Origin: DASSCW01 sp036556695 | GTDB taxonomy: Bacteria > Chloroflexota > Limnocylindria > QHBO01 | Length of the DNA: 32,719 bases | NCBI GenBank assembly: GCA_036556695.1 | Contig: DATBIY010000051.1 | Location: forward strand, 1 to 32,719 | Direction: 5' to 3' | Shown: piece by piece, positions 14,886 through 24,121 of the stretch | How the letters are laid out: each line of letters begins with the position of its first letter | How positions within the stretch are numbered: position 1 is the stretch's first letter | Notes under the pieces: generated by a model | The model's input: the letters and a program-made list of their open reading frames with translations, nothing else | Database searches by the model: none | Told to the model about the DNA's origin: nothing | Translations under genes and position numbers: made by a program

Positions 14886-16177
14886 CCGGCGGCCTCGGAG
14901 GCGCGCGCCGAGGAGAGGAACACGCCGGCCGCACGGACTGCGGCCTCGTACACCGGCTCGTGGCTTCCGGCGACCATGGTCGACGCCAGCAGCTCGCTTT
15001 CGGGCGGCAGCTCCATGCGGACGCGGCGCAGCTGCGCGGTCATGCCGTCGGCGTTGGAAGCGACCACCGCCTCGTCGGCCTGGCGGTCGATGATGAACTC
15101 GGCCGCCCCGGTCTCGCCGCGTGCGCGCAGGCGGACGGACAGCAGATCGCCCCCTGGCACCTCCGCGGTCGGCACGCCCTCCAACACCAGGTCGACCATG
15201 GCGTACTTGCCCTCCAGGCCGAGCGCCATGCGCCCGCCGTCGAGCGGCTCGACCGTCACATGCCGCTTCCAGTCGAGACGGGAGGCGACCCAGCCGGCAT
15301 ACAGGATGGCCTGGGAGATGGGGCTGGCCACGCCTGGGGCCGGATCGTCGGGATCGCTCTCCGGCCCAGCGCCGCTGCGGGGCGGGAGGGCGTAGCGAAT
15401 GATCGCGCGGTTGAGATTGGGCAGGTAGCGGCGGAAGCGCGGCGCGTCGAAGAACTGGGCAGTCAGCTCCTGCCACCAGCCGAGCCGCTTCCAGGCCAGG
15501 TCGCCGATCCCGCTGCGGCGTCGCAGCGTCGTGAGGCGCCGCAGCCCCAGCAGCAGGTCGCTGAAGTCGCTGGTGTCCAGGATCAGCCGATCCCCCATCT
15601 CCACCAGCTGGTCGAAGATCGGGTCGGCGAATGGCGGGTCTCCGGGCCACCACACCAGCGTCGGCAGGTCGTGGATCAGCAGCGGCGCCACGATGCCATC
15701 CAGGTGCTCGGCGGCCTCGCCACGGACGGTGAGCACCACCTCCTCGTAGCAGACCTGCTCCTTCTCGTCGCCGTGGAAGGCGTGGCAATGGGCGCTGACC
15801 GATGCGTCAAGCCACGGGCCATCTGCCCCAGGGCTGGGGACCAGCACGATGGCCCGCGATGGGTGGCGAAAGCCCAGGCCGAGCAAGGTCGACACCACGC
15901 GGTCCGCGGAGCCGACGTCGGGCACAGTGACGATCAGGTTCAAGACCGAGGCGCGGGCATGCGGCAGGCCCTTCTCGGTCACCAGCGCCCCGTCGTCGGC
16001 GGCCAGCGTCCACAGCCGGGCGAGGTGGCTTTCCACCGCGGCGACGGTGGTGCCCTGCTCCGACCAGACCGGCGCGACCCGCGACTCGTGCTCGCCGAAG
16101 CGCATCAGCCGCCGGTGAACGGCCAGCTCGTGCTCGGCTGCCGGGCTGCGCTCGTGCGGGTTGGCGCCGGAGCTCAT
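14882..16177 (-). CDS. opcA: Glucose-6-phosphate dehydrogenase assembly protein OpcA
   Basis: The 431-residue protein matches OpcA, the redox-responsive partner that activates glucose-6-phosphate dehydrogenase in cyanobacteria and is conserved beside zwf in actinobacteria and Chloroflexota. The conserved core is seen around HDLPTLVWWPGDPPF (169-183), preceded by a stretch of mixed strands and followed by a helical region with LGWWQELTAQFFD. It sits exactly between zwf and pgl, with 4-bp overlaps on both sides (ATGA and GTGA), so stoichiometry with Zwf is probably controlled by coupled translation. Whether the redox cysteines of cyanobacterial OpcA are kept was not tested; two cysteines are visible, at about 131 and 143. 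Confidence 0.9.
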   Translation of the reverse strand: MSSGANPHERSPAAEHELAVHRRLMRFGEHESRVAPVWSEQGTTVAAVESHLARLWTLAADDGALVTEKGLPHARASVLNLIVTVPDVGSADRVVSTLLGLGFRHPSRAIVLVPSPGADGPWLDASVSAHCHAFHGDEKEQVCYEEVVLTVRGEAAEHLDGIVAPLLIHDLPTLVWWPGDPPFADPIFDQLVEMGDRLILDTSDFSDLLLGLRRLTTLRRRSGIGDLAWKRLGWWQELTAQFFDAPRFRRYLPNLNRAIIRYALPPRSGAGPESDPDDPAPGVASPISQAILYAGWVASRLDWKRHVTVEPLDGGRMALGLEGKYAMVDLVLEGVPTAEVPGGDLLSVRLRARGETGAAEFIIDRQADEAVVASNADGMTAQLRRVRMELPPESELLASTMVAGSHEPVYEAAVRAAGVFLSSARASEAAG

Positions 16178-17778
16178 GGTCGCCGCCAGCTGCGGCCGTC
16201 GCGGGCCAGCAGCTCATCGGCCGCCGGTGGTCCCCACGAGCCGGCGCCATAGAAGTGGATCGGCCCACCCTGGCCCGACTGCCAGGCGTGAAGGATCGGG
16301 TCCAAAATCTGCCAGGCGCGCTCCACCTCGTCGTCGCGAGTGAAGAGGCTGGCATCGCCGACCATGGCATCCAGCAGCAGCGTCTCGTACGCGTCCGGCG
16401 AGTCGACCGCGAAGCTGAATCCGTAGCGGAAGTCCATGTTCACGCTGCGGATCTGCATGCCCTGGCCCGGCACCTTGGCGCCGAAGCGCAGCAGGATGCC
16501 CTCGTCCGGCTGGATGCGGATGGCCAGGATGTTGGGCTCGATGTTCGGTGCGCCGGCCCGCTCGAAGAGGGCCAGCGGCGGGCTCTTGAACTGCACCGCC
16601 ACCTCGGTGACCCGCGTCGCCAGCGCTTTGCCCGTGCGCACGTAGAAGGGCACGCCAGCCCAGCGCCAGGAGCCGATGTCCAGCCGCAGCGCGACGTAGG
16701 TCTCGGTGTCAGAGTCCGGCGCGCACTCAGGCTCGTCGCGATAGGACGGCACCTTCACGCCTTCCACCCAGCCCGATACGTACTGGCCGCGCACCACGTT
16801 GTGCGCCACGTCCTCCGGCGACATCTCGTGGATCGCGCGCAGCACCTTCAGCTTCTCGTCGCGCAGGTCCTGCGCCCGGAACTCGACCGGCGGCTCCATG
16901 GCGAACATGGCCAGCAGCTGCAGGGCGTGGTTCTGGACGATGTCGCGCAGCGCGCCCGTCTGGTCGTAGAACTCGCCGCGCCCCTCCACGCCGACCGTCT
17001 CCGACACGGTGATCTGCACGGAGTCGATGTAGCGCCGATTCCAGATCGGCTCGAACAGCCCGTTGCCGAAGCGGAAGACCGCCAGGTTCTGCACGGTCTC
17101 CTTGCCCAGGTAGTGGTCGATGCGATAGACCTGCTCCTCGTTGAAGACCTGGCGGATCTCCTGGTTGAGCTTCTGGGCGCTGGCCAGGTCGAAGCCGAAC
17201 GGCTTCTCGACGATGACCCGCGACCAGCCCTTGCGCCGATCGGGCCGCTCCTCTCCGCTCGACGACAGGCCGGCCTCGCCCAGCTGCCGCACGATCTCCG
17301 GGTAGAGGGTCGGCGGCACGGCGAGGTAGAACAGCCGGTTTCCGGCCGTTCCGCGGTCGCGATCGATGCGGTCCAGCAGGGCCCGCAACTCGGTCCAGGC
17401 CGCCGGGTCGTCGAAGTCGCCGCGGTGATAGAACATGCCCTGCCCGAATGAGTCCCACAGCGACTCCTTGATCGGCCGGTTGCGGCTGTAGCGGTCCACA
17501 CCAGCCCGCAGGTGCGCGCGGAACTGGTCATCGCTCATCTCGCGCCGGGCGAAGCCCACCACGGTGAACTCGGGCGGCAGGAAGCCGGCGAGCAGCAGGT
17601 TGTAGAGGGCGGGGCCCAGCTTGCGCTCGGTGAGGTCGCCGGTCGCGCCGCAGATGACCATGGTGCAGGGCTCGGGCATTCGCCCGGCGCGCAGTCCTTC
17701 CCGCAGCGGGTTGACGATGGCCTGCGCCGCGCCGTCGCCGGCAAGGTTCGCGGTCGGGCGGCTGCCCGTGGTCGTCAT
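16174..17778 (-). CDS. zwf: Glucose-6-phosphate 1-dehydrogenase
   Basis: The 534-residue enzyme oxidises glucose-6-phosphate to the lactone with reduction of NADP or NAD, the entry step of the oxidative pentose phosphate pathway. Seen motifs are the dinucleotide loop GATGDLTERKL at 44-54, EKPFG at 191-195 and the active-site signature RIDHYLGKE at 219-227 with the catalytic His. The C-terminal beta domain is complete (DAMVGDASLFTRDDEVERAW near the end). Length is slightly above the common 490-510 because of about 30 extra N-terminal residues. ATG at 17778 lies 7 bp after the gnd stop, and the stop overlaps opcA by 4 bp. Confidence 0.96.
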   Translation of the reverse strand: MTTTGSRPTANLAGDGAAQAIVNPLREGLRAGRMPEPCTMVICGATGDLTERKLGPALYNLLLAGFLPPEFTVVGFARREMSDDQFRAHLRAGVDRYSRNRPIKESLWDSFGQGMFYHRGDFDDPAAWTELRALLDRIDRDRGTAGNRLFYLAVPPTLYPEIVRQLGEAGLSSSGEERPDRRKGWSRVIVEKPFGFDLASAQKLNQEIRQVFNEEQVYRIDHYLGKETVQNLAVFRFGNGLFEPIWNRRYIDSVQITVSETVGVEGRGEFYDQTGALRDIVQNHALQLLAMFAMEPPVEFRAQDLRDEKLKVLRAIHEMSPEDVAHNVVRGQYVSGWVEGVKVPSYRDEPECAPDSDTETYVALRLDIGSWRWAGVPFYVRTGKALATRVTEVAVQFKSPPLALFERAGAPNIEPNILAIRIQPDEGILLRFGAKVPGQGMQIRSVNMDFRYGFSFAVDSPDAYETLLLDAMVGDASLFTRDDEVERAWQILDPILHAWQSGQGGPIHFYGAGSWGPPAADELLARDGRSWRRP

Positions 17779-17785
17779 CGGCCCA

Positions 17786-18718
17786 TCAGCCGGACTGGTC
17801 GCTGGATGACTTCACGGCGTGCCCGCCGAACTCGTTGCGCAGGGCTGCCAGCACCCGGTCGGTGAAGGAGTCGGGCTCGCGGCGGCTGCGGAAGCGCTGG
17901 ATGAGCGCCAGGGTGATGATCGGCGCCGGCACGTCGTGGTCGATGGCGTCCTGCACTGTCCAGCGGCCCTCGCCCGAATCGGCCACCCAGCCCTTGATCG
18001 CCTCGAGGTCGTTGCCCTCGCGGGTGAACGCGTCCCCGGCCAGCTCCAGCAGCCAGGAGCGGATGACGGAGCCCTGCTGCCACATCCTGGCGATGGCGGC
18101 CAGGTCGAGGTCGTAGTCCGAGGCGTGCAGGATGTCGAAGCCTTCGCCGTAGGCCTGCATGATCCCGTACTCGATCCCGTTGTGGACCATCTTCACGTAG
18201 TGGCCGGCGCCGGCCGGTCCGCAGTACAGGTAGCCGCCCTCGGGCGCCAGATCGCGGACCACCGGCTCGAAACGGTCGAACACCTCGCGCTTGCCGCCGA
18301 GCATGGCGCAGAAGCCGACCTTCAAGCCCCAGATCCCGCCGCTGACGCCCATGTCCAGCCATTCCAGGCCGCGCTGCTCGAGGGCGGCCGCGCGGCGCTG
18401 CGAGTCGTGGAAGTTGGAGTTGCCGGCGTCGACAATCACGTCGCCGGGGGAGAGGATCGCAGCCAGCTGGTCGATCAGGTCGTCGGTCGCCTGCCCGGCC
18501 GGCACGCTGATGATCACGTGCCGCGGGCCGTCCAGCCGGTCGGCGAATGTGGCGATGGGCTCGGCAACCGTCACGCGCCCGCCGTTCTCCGGCTCGGCCG
18601 CCACGTCCATGGCAACCTGCTCCGTGCGGTTCCAGGCGACAATATCGTGCCCGGAGCGCGCCAGCCGGCGCGCCATGCCCGCTCCCATTCGCCCCAGGCC
18701 CGCGATACCGACCTGCAC
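17786..18718 (-). CDS. gnd: 6-phosphogluconate dehydrogenase, decarboxylating (short type)
   Basis: The 310-residue enzyme converts 6-phosphogluconate to ribulose-5-phosphate and CO2. It belongs to the short (~300 residue) class rather than the 470-residue E. coli type; short forms often prefer NAD. Motifs: GLGRMGAGM at 7-15 for nucleotide binding, VDAGNSNFHDS at 96-106, MGVSGGIWG at 123-131, and the catalytic KMVHNGIEYG with Lys176 and Asn180. The start is GTG at 18718 behind a strong AAGGAGG about ten bases away. It sits between pgi (65-bp gap) and zwf (7-bp gap). Cofactor preference is family knowledge, not read from the sequence. Confidence 0.94.
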   Translation of the reverse strand: MQVGIAGLGRMGAGMARRLARSGHDIVAWNRTEQVAMDVAAEPENGGRVTVAEPIATFADRLDGPRHVIISVPAGQATDDLIDQLAAILSPGDVIVDAGNSNFHDSQRRAAALEQRGLEWLDMGVSGGIWGLKVGFCAMLGGKREVFDRFEPVVRDLAPEGGYLYCGPAGAGHYVKMVHNGIEYGIMQAYGEGFDILHASDYDLDLAAIARMWQQGSVIRSWLLELAGDAFTREGNDLEAIKGWVADSGEGRWTVQDAIDHDVPAPIITLALIQRFRSRREPDSFTDRVLAALRNEFGGHAVKSSSDQSG

Positions 18719-18783
18719 CGTTCGCCTTCCTCCTTCTGCGCTCCCGGGCGGGGGCCGCGGGGGCGCCTGTCCTCAGTGGTGGG

Positions 18784-20478
18784 TCAGCCGCCTACCCCGG
18801 CGCCCAGGGCATCGGCCACCATGGCGTCCAGCCCGTCCAGCAGCGCGTCCAGCTCGGCGCCGTGCAGCCGCAGCACGCGGCGGTCGCGTGACTGCAGCGA
18901 GCGCAGATCGCCCAGCGCCTGGGCGGCCACCAGCGTGCCGAAGCTTTCCTGCCACCCAGGAATCGGCAGGTCGCGCTGTGGCTCGGCGGTGAGCTGCAGG
19001 TAGACGCCGGAGTCCGGGCCGCCCTTGTGCAGCTGCCCGGTCGAGTGCAGGAAGCGGGGCCCGAAGCCCAGCGTGGTTGCCGCACCCGTCGCCTCCCGCA
19101 CCTGCAGGCGAACGCGCTCCAGGCGTTCCGCGACCTCGGGCCGCGAGGGAAGGTAGGCCAGCAACGCGAAGTAATCGTCGCCCCGCAGCCCGCTCAATAG
19201 CTGTCGCACGGCGCCGGCCACGCTGTCGATCCCGCTCCAGCGCTGCGCGTCGCCGAACACGGCCACGTGGCCATCGCTGGCCAGCGGCGCCGGCTGCGGC
19301 AGCTGGCCGTCGCGGCGGAAGGCGTCGAGCAGCTCGCGCGTGGCGTCCTTGCTCTCCTGGACGTTCGGCTGGTCGAATGGGTCGATCTCCAGCAGCATGC
19401 CCGCAGCCGCGGTGGCGACCTCCCAGCGCAGGAACTCGGCGCCGACCTCGTGGGCATCGGTCAGGCCGATGCGCACCACCGGATGGCCCAGGCTCTCCAG
19501 GGCCGATGCGAGGTCCGCCAGTTCGGAGAGCTCCGCCAGCTGCGGCGCGGTGGCGTCGTCCAGGGTGACGACCACGAAGCAGCGGTCGGCGCCGTAGCGC
19601 GCCAATTCAGCTACCGGTTCGCCGACGATGGGCACGATCCCGCGGCCTTGCTTGCCGGTGCTCTCCGCCACCAGCTGCTCCGCCCAGTCGCCGAAGCTGG
19701 CCAGGCGGCGTGAGGTCAGAATGGTCAGTTTGTCGCGGCCGGCCAGCGCAGCCTCGCCCATGGTCGCCCCCAGCCGCAGGCCGGGATTGGCTGATGCCGG
19801 TCGGCGGCAGGCGTCAGCCATGGTCGCCGCGTGGTCGAGCAGCCGGCCCAGGTCGACGCCGTGCAGCGCCGCCGGCAGCAGGCCAAAGGCCGACAGGGCC
19901 GAGTAGCGTCCGCCGACGTCCGGCGGCCCGTCGACGATGGCGCGGAACTCCTGTGCGCGGGCGACATCGGCCAGCGAGCTGCCCGGATCGGTCACGGCCA
20001 CGAAGTCGAGTGCCGGCGCGAAATCGGCCATGGCGGCGTGGAAGGCATTCGGCTCGGTGGTCGAGCCCGACTTGCTGCTGACGCAGAACAGGGTGCGCGC
20101 CGCGCGGGCCCAGTCGCGGAACTCGCGCACCGCGTCCGGATGGGTCGAGTCCAGGATGCGCAGCTCCAGGCCGTCGGTCTGCGCGAAGACGCGCGCGAAC
20201 AGCTCCGGCGCCAGGCTGGAGCCGCCCATGCCCAGCACCGCCGCGCGGGCGTAGCCGTCGGCACGCACGTCGCGCGCCAGGTGCTCCAGCTCGCCGATGC
20301 GCTCGCGCATGCCGGTCGGCAGGTCGAGCCAGCCGAGCCAGCGGCTCAGCTCATGCGGCGCCTTGCCGGAGGCGGCCCACAGGCTGCCGTCCTTCTGCCA
20401 CAGCCGCTCGGCGACCCGCTCCGCATCCCATCGGGCGAGCCGCTCAGCGATTGCCGCGTCGAGCGGGCCGTGGCTCAT
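18784..20478 (-). CDS. pgi: Glucose-6-phosphate isomerase
   Basis: The 564-residue protein interconverts glucose-6-phosphate and fructose-6-phosphate. It shows the sugar-isomerase fold with VLGMGGSSLAPE at 81-92, the phosphate-binding SSKSGSTTEPNAF at 134-146, and a C-terminal region with FLHSTGQLHKGG. The sequence style matches the Pgi half of the tal-pgi fusion proteins found in some bacteria rather than the classical E. coli enzyme. Here the two remain separate genes joined by an ATGA overlap (20475-20478). In this operon Pgi can recycle fructose-6-phosphate made by transaldolase and transketolase back to the Zwf substrate. Confidence 0.93.
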   Translation of the reverse strand: MSHGPLDAAIAERLARWDAERVAERLWQKDGSLWAASGKAPHELSRWLGWLDLPTGMRERIGELEHLARDVRADGYARAAVLGMGGSSLAPELFARVFAQTDGLELRILDSTHPDAVREFRDWARAARTLFCVSSKSGSTTEPNAFHAAMADFAPALDFVAVTDPGSSLADVARAQEFRAIVDGPPDVGGRYSALSAFGLLPAALHGVDLGRLLDHAATMADACRRPASANPGLRLGATMGEAALAGRDKLTILTSRRLASFGDWAEQLVAESTGKQGRGIVPIVGEPVAELARYGADRCFVVVTLDDATAPQLAELSELADLASALESLGHPVVRIGLTDAHEVGAEFLRWEVATAAAGMLLEIDPFDQPNVQESKDATRELLDAFRRDGQLPQPAPLASDGHVAVFGDAQRWSGIDSVAGAVRQLLSGLRGDDYFALLAYLPSRPEVAERLERVRLQVREATGAATTLGFGPRFLHSTGQLHKGGPDSGVYLQLTAEPQRDLPIPGWQESFGTLVAAQALGDLRSLQSRDRRVLRLHGAELDALLDGLDAMVADALGAGVGG

Positions 20479-21578
20479 GCCGGTGCGAGGGCCTGGCGCT
20501 GGCTGTCGATGGTGGCGATCAGCTCGTCGAACGACTTGCCGAAGGCAGTCACGCCTTCCTCGATGAGCTCGTCGGTGACCTGTTCCATGCTGATCCCCTG
20601 CTGCTCCACCTGGCGCAGCAGGTCGCGGGCGCCATCAGGGTCACTGTCGAGCGTGCGCTCGATGCGCCCGTGATCCTGGAAGGCGTCGATCGTCTCGAGC
20701 GGCATGGTGTTGACCGTCTGCGGGCCGATCAGCTCCTCCACGTACAGCACGTCGCGGTAGTCCGGGTTCTTGGTCGAGGTGCTGGCCCACAGGCAGCGCT
20801 GCACCCGCGCCCCGGCGTCGCGCAGCTCGGCGAACTCTGGACCCTCGAAGATCTCCTGATAGGCGGCATAGGCCATTCGCGCGTTGGCGATGGCGGCCTG
20901 GCCACGCAGCGCCCGCGCCTCCTCGGAGCCGATGGCGTCGAGCGCCTTGTCCACCTTGGTGTCGACGCGGCTGACGAAGAAGCTGGCCACCGACGCCACG
21001 CGGCTCACGTCCTGGCCGGCGTCCAGCCGGCGGCGCAAACCATTGATGTACGCCCGCGCCACGTCGCGATACACGTCGACGCTGAACATCAGGGTGATGT
21101 TGATGTTGATGCCCTCGGAAATGGCATCCTCGATGGCCGGCAGGCCGGCCGGCGTGGCCGGAATCTTGACGAAGGCATTCGGCCGCCCGACGCGCTCGAA
21201 CAGGTGGCGCGCGCGCTGCAGCGTCGCCTCGGAGTCATCGGCCAGCTCGGGCTCGACCTCGATCGACACGAAGCCATCGGCTCCGTCCGACTCGTCGTAG
21301 ACCCCGCGCAGCACGTCGGCCGCGTCGCGGACGTCGCTGACGGCGATCTCCTCGAAGATGGCATGGCTGTCATCGCCGGCCTCGATCTCGCGCTTGATGA
21401 GCTCGTCGTACTGGCCGGAGGCCACGGCCTTGCCGAAGATGGTGGGGTTGCTGGTCAGTCCTCGGATGCCATCGTCCACCATCTGGCGCAGCCGACCCGA
21501 CTCGATCAGCTCACGGTCGATGAAGTCGATCCACGGGCTCTGGTCCTGCTCCGCGTGCAGCCGCTGCAGCGCATTCAT
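20475..21578 (-). CDS. tal: Transaldolase
   Basis: The 367-residue enzyme moves a dihydroxyacetone unit between sugar phosphates in the non-oxidative pentose phosphate pathway. It belongs to the longer actinobacterial/Chloroflexota type: DGIRGLTSNPTIF at 36-48, the Schiff-base lysine in AFVKIPATPAG (Lys138), VSRVD near 200, and WASTSTKNPDY near 265. The frame is open further upstream, but ATG 21578 is preferred because AGGGAGG lies about ten bases before it, and the alternative GTG would sit right against that site. It is 16 bp from tkt and overlaps pgi. Confidence 0.95.
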   Translation of the reverse strand: MNALQRLHAEQDQSPWIDFIDRELIESGRLRQMVDDGIRGLTSNPTIFGKAVASGQYDELIKREIEAGDDSHAIFEEIAVSDVRDAADVLRGVYDESDGADGFVSIEVEPELADDSEATLQRARHLFERVGRPNAFVKIPATPAGLPAIEDAISEGININITLMFSVDVYRDVARAYINGLRRRLDAGQDVSRVASVASFFVSRVDTKVDKALDAIGSEEARALRGQAAIANARMAYAAYQEIFEGPEFAELRDAGARVQRCLWASTSTKNPDYRDVLYVEELIGPQTVNTMPLETIDAFQDHGRIERTLDSDPDGARDLLRQVEQQGISMEQVTDELIEEGVTAFGKSFDELIATIDSQRQALAPA

Positions 21579-21594
21579 GTTCGTCACGCCTCCC

Positions 21595-23478
21595 TTACGC
21601 CTTGGCCGATGCAGTGCTGGCCGATGCCGCGCCGACCAGCTCCCGCGCTGCCGCCGCGATGTGCTCCGCGTCGATGCCCGCCGCTGCCAGCTGCTCGGCC
21701 GGGGTCGCGGAGCCGGGCATGGTGCGGACGGCCAGCTTGCGCACCGGGACGTCGAATCCCTCGCCGGCCACCGCGTCAAGGACCGCGTCGCCCAGCCCGC
21801 CCTCCGGGAAGTGATCCTCGACGGTCACCAGGGCCCGCGTCTGGCGCGCGGCGCGGCGCAGCGTCTCGCCGTCCACCGGCTTGATCGAATACAGGTCGAC
21901 GACCCGGGCGTTGACGCCCTCTGCGGCCAGCGCATCGGCCGCCTTGAGCGCCTCGTGCAGGGTGATGCCCGCGCCGATCAGGGTCACCTGGTCGTCCTCC
22001 GACTCGCGCACCACCCGGCTGCCCCCGATTCCGAACTCCTCGCCCGGCGGGTAGATGACCGGCGTCTTCTCGCGGGTGGTGCGCATGAAGACGATGCCGT
22101 CGGTGTCCGCGGCCAGCGCCAGCAACGCGGCCGCCTGGTTGGCGTCCGACGGGTAGAGCACCGTGCTGCCGTGGACCGCGCGCAGCGAGGCGAGGTCTTC
22201 GAGCGCCATCTGCGACGGGCCATCCTCACCGATGCTGACCCCGGCGTGCGAGCCGGCGAGCACCACGTTGGCCCGGCTGACCGCCGCCATGCGCACGAAG
22301 TCGTAGGCGCGCGCCAGGAAGGCGGCGAAGGTCGCGGCGAAGGGCCGCCAGCCGCGGACCTGGAAGCCGACCGCGTACGACAGCATCTGCTGCTCGGCGA
22401 TGTAGGCCTGCACGAAGCGCTCCGGATGCGCCTCCTTGAACTCCTCCGAATACGTGGAGTTGCCCACCTCGCCGTCGATCGCCACCACGTCGCCGCGCGC
22501 GTTGCCGAGCGCCACCAGCGCATCGCCGTAGGCCTTGCGCGTGGCCTCCCTGGTGCCGATCTCGTAGGCCGGCAGCGTCAGCGTGCCGCTGGCTTCGAAC
22601 CGATGCGGTTTCCCGTCACCAACGGGCTTCGCCACCTGGACGCTGAGCCTCCGCTCGCCGCCCAGCTCGCGGATGGCCTCGGCCTCGTCCGAGACCGGCT
22701 TGCCATGCGCCCCGTTGACGTTGGCCACCGCGGCGACGCCATGGCCCTTCTCGGTGCGCGCCACGATGACCGTCGGCCGCCCGCCGCCGTTGCTGGCGGT
22801 GGCCAACGCCTGGTCGACCTGCGCAACGTCGTGGCCGTCGATCTCGATCGCCTCCCAGCCGAAGGCCTTGGCGCGGTTGGCGTACGCGTCCAAATCCCAG
22901 CCATGCATCGTCTCGCCGGTCTGGCCCAGGCGGTTGACGTCGATGATGGCCGTCAGGTTGTCCAGCCCGTGGAAGCCGGCCGCCTCGAACGCCTCCCACA
23001 TCGAGCCCTCGGCCATCTCCGAGTCGCCGCACAGGCACCACACGTGGTACGGCAGGCGGTCCAGGTACTTGCCGGCGTAGGCCACGCCCACGGCGATGGG
23101 CAGGCCCTGCCCCAGCGACCCGGTGGCAACGTCGACCCAGGGCAGCACCGGCGTGGGGTGTCCCTCGATCCGGCTGCCCAGCTTGCGGAAGGTGAGCATC
23201 TCTTCGTCGCTGATGGCGCCAGCCGCCTTGTACATGGCGTACAGCAGCGGCGAGGCGTGGCCCTTCGAGAAGATCAGGTGGTCGTTCCGGGGATCGTCCG
23301 GCGTGCCGAAGTCATAGTGGAGGTATCGGCTCATCAGCACCGCCATCAGGTCCGCCGCCGACATGGACGACGTGGGGTGCCCCGACTTGGCCGCCGAGCT
23401 GGAGCGGATCGAGTCGACCCGCAGCTGCTGGCCGAGCTCGCGCCACTGTTCCTGTTCGCTGGTTGACACGCTATGCAT
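21595..23478 (-). CDS. tkt: Transketolase
   Basis: The 627-residue thiamine-diphosphate enzyme transfers two-carbon units among sugar phosphates. It has SAAKSGHPTSSMSAAD near the N-terminus, SKGHASPLLYAMY at 71-83, the TPP/Mg motif running from GDSEMAEG (151) to DVNRLGQ (180-186), and the second half with DGEVGNSTYSEEF and AEQQMLSYAVG. The C-terminal domain is complete. ATG 23478 is preferred over a TTG at 23514 because the latter overlaps a TATCAT -10-like element and is poorly conserved in character. It is first of the seven pentose phosphate genes and follows a hairpin terminator. Confidence 0.94.
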   Translation of the reverse strand: MHSVSTSEQEQWRELGQQLRVDSIRSSSAAKSGHPTSSMSAADLMAVLMSRYLHYDFGTPDDPRNDHLIFSKGHASPLLYAMYKAAGAISDEEMLTFRKLGSRIEGHPTPVLPWVDVATGSLGQGLPIAVGVAYAGKYLDRLPYHVWCLCGDSEMAEGSMWEAFEAAGFHGLDNLTAIIDVNRLGQTGETMHGWDLDAYANRAKAFGWEAIEIDGHDVAQVDQALATASNGGGRPTVIVARTEKGHGVAAVANVNGAHGKPVSDEAEAIRELGGERRLSVQVAKPVGDGKPHRFEASGTLTLPAYEIGTREATRKAYGDALVALGNARGDVVAIDGEVGNSTYSEEFKEAHPERFVQAYIAEQQMLSYAVGFQVRGWRPFAATFAAFLARAYDFVRMAAVSRANVVLAGSHAGVSIGEDGPSQMALEDLASLRAVHGSTVLYPSDANQAAALLALAADTDGIVFMRTTREKTPVIYPPGEEFGIGGSRVVRESEDDQVTLIGAGITLHEALKAADALAAEGVNARVVDLYSIKPVDGETLRRAARQTRALVTVEDHFPEGGLGDAVLDAVAGEGFDVPVRKLAVRTMPGSATPAEQLAAAGIDAEHIAAAARELVGAASASTASAKA

Positions 23479-23513
23479 TTCTCGCAAGTTCTCTGCCCGT
23501 CTCGTACGCCTCA

Positions 23514-23519
23514 ATGATA
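23514..23519 (-). promoter_or_regulatory. Possible -10 element of the pentose phosphate operon
   Basis: TATCAT (four of six bases fit TATAAT) on the minus strand lies 35 bp before the tkt ATG and would give a leader of about 30 nt. No convincing -35 box is seen at 16-18 bp, so the call is weak. Its position between the upstream hairpin and the first operon gene is what favours it. Confidence 0.3.
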
Positions 23520-23592
23520 CGAGGGTCGGGCGTGAAGGCCGGATGGCTCGGTCGGGCGGCGGCCAGCCGCCTCACAGGCGCGGCGCAAACGA

Positions 23593-23617
23593 AACGGCGC
23601 CCTCGCGGGGCGCCGTT
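23593..23617 (-). terminator. Hairpin terminator after the zinc-ribbon gene
   Basis: Ten perfectly paired bases (AACGGCGCCC with GGGCGCCGTT) enclose a five-base loop, 22 bp after the zinc-ribbon stop on the minus strand. The following bases, TTCGTTTG, are only a weak T-run, so termination may be partial. A second smaller hairpin (ACCGCT/AGCGGT) lies at 23620-23639. Together they separate this gene from the tkt operon. Confidence 0.6.
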
Positions 23618-23639
23618 CGAACCGCTGCGGGCGAAGCGG

Positions 23640-23966
23640 TCAGCCGCGCATCAACCTGAAGCAGTCGCTGCAGTACACCGGGCGCGCCCCGGTGGGACGG
23701 AACGGCACCTGGGTGTCCTTGCCGCAGCGCGCGCAGACCGCGTCGAACATCTCGCGCGGACCGCGGCTGTAGTTGTCCCCGTAGCCGCCGGAGGCGAAGC
23801 CGCCGTTGCCGCCGCCGTTGGCTGCGCGCCGCTGTGCGCGGCAGGCCGGGCAGCGCTTGGGCGCAGAGGTGAAGCCCTTCTGCGCGAAGAATTCCTGCTC
23901 GGACGCCGAGAAGACGAAGTCGATCCCGCAGTCCGCACAGGTGAGCACCTGATCGGTGTAGGCCAC
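23640..23966 (-). CDS. Zinc-ribbon protein with CxxC-x17-CxxC domain
   Basis: The 108-residue protein has two probable zinc sites. The first uses C10, C13, C39 and C42 (CADC and CPAC) around a segment SASEQEFFAQKGF. After a Gly/Asn-rich linker (50-70), the second uses C78, C81, C99 and C102, with exactly 17 residues between the pairs, matching the CxxC-x17-CxxC family common in Chloroflexota and candidate phyla. The function of the family is not established; nucleic-acid binding is plausible. The start is GTG at 23966 with GGGAGA about six bases before it. A promoter about 150 bp upstream implies a long leader. Confidence 0.8.
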   Translation of the reverse strand: MAYTDQVLTCADCGIDFVFSASEQEFFAQKGFTSAPKRCPACRAQRRAANGGGNGGFASGGYGDNYSRGPREMFDAVCARCGKDTQVPFRPTGARPVYCSDCFRLMRG

Positions 23967-24121
23967 CAGGAATCTCCCTGCGGTTTGATTGCCGCGCCGG
24001 GTGCGTCTCCTCGCTGAGCGCCGGCCACGGGTCTTGCCATTCCCCGCGAGCCGACGCTGAGACGTGGTGGGAGGGGACGGAAGGTTGCTGGCGCCGCGCG
24101 ATGGGGGCCCGACTCGAGGCG

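Noticed and set aside
13113..15395. 760-codon plus-strand open frame across several minus-strand genes
   Set aside because: It crosses pgl, opcA and small genes on the other strand, all with clear motifs or gene spacing; low-complexity Arg/His content shows it is a shadow.
14886..15788. N-terminal extension of pgl to 562 residues
   Set aside because: The extra part is opcA read in another frame; the lactonase domain begins naturally at the GTG 14885 overlap.
21358..23466. 702-codon plus-strand open frame over tkt
   Set aside because: Antisense to transketolase with all cofactor motifs intact; no recognisable domains.
23479..23514. TTG 23514 as transketolase start
   Set aside because: It overlaps a likely -10 box and adds a short basic stretch not expected in the family; ATG 23478 is better.
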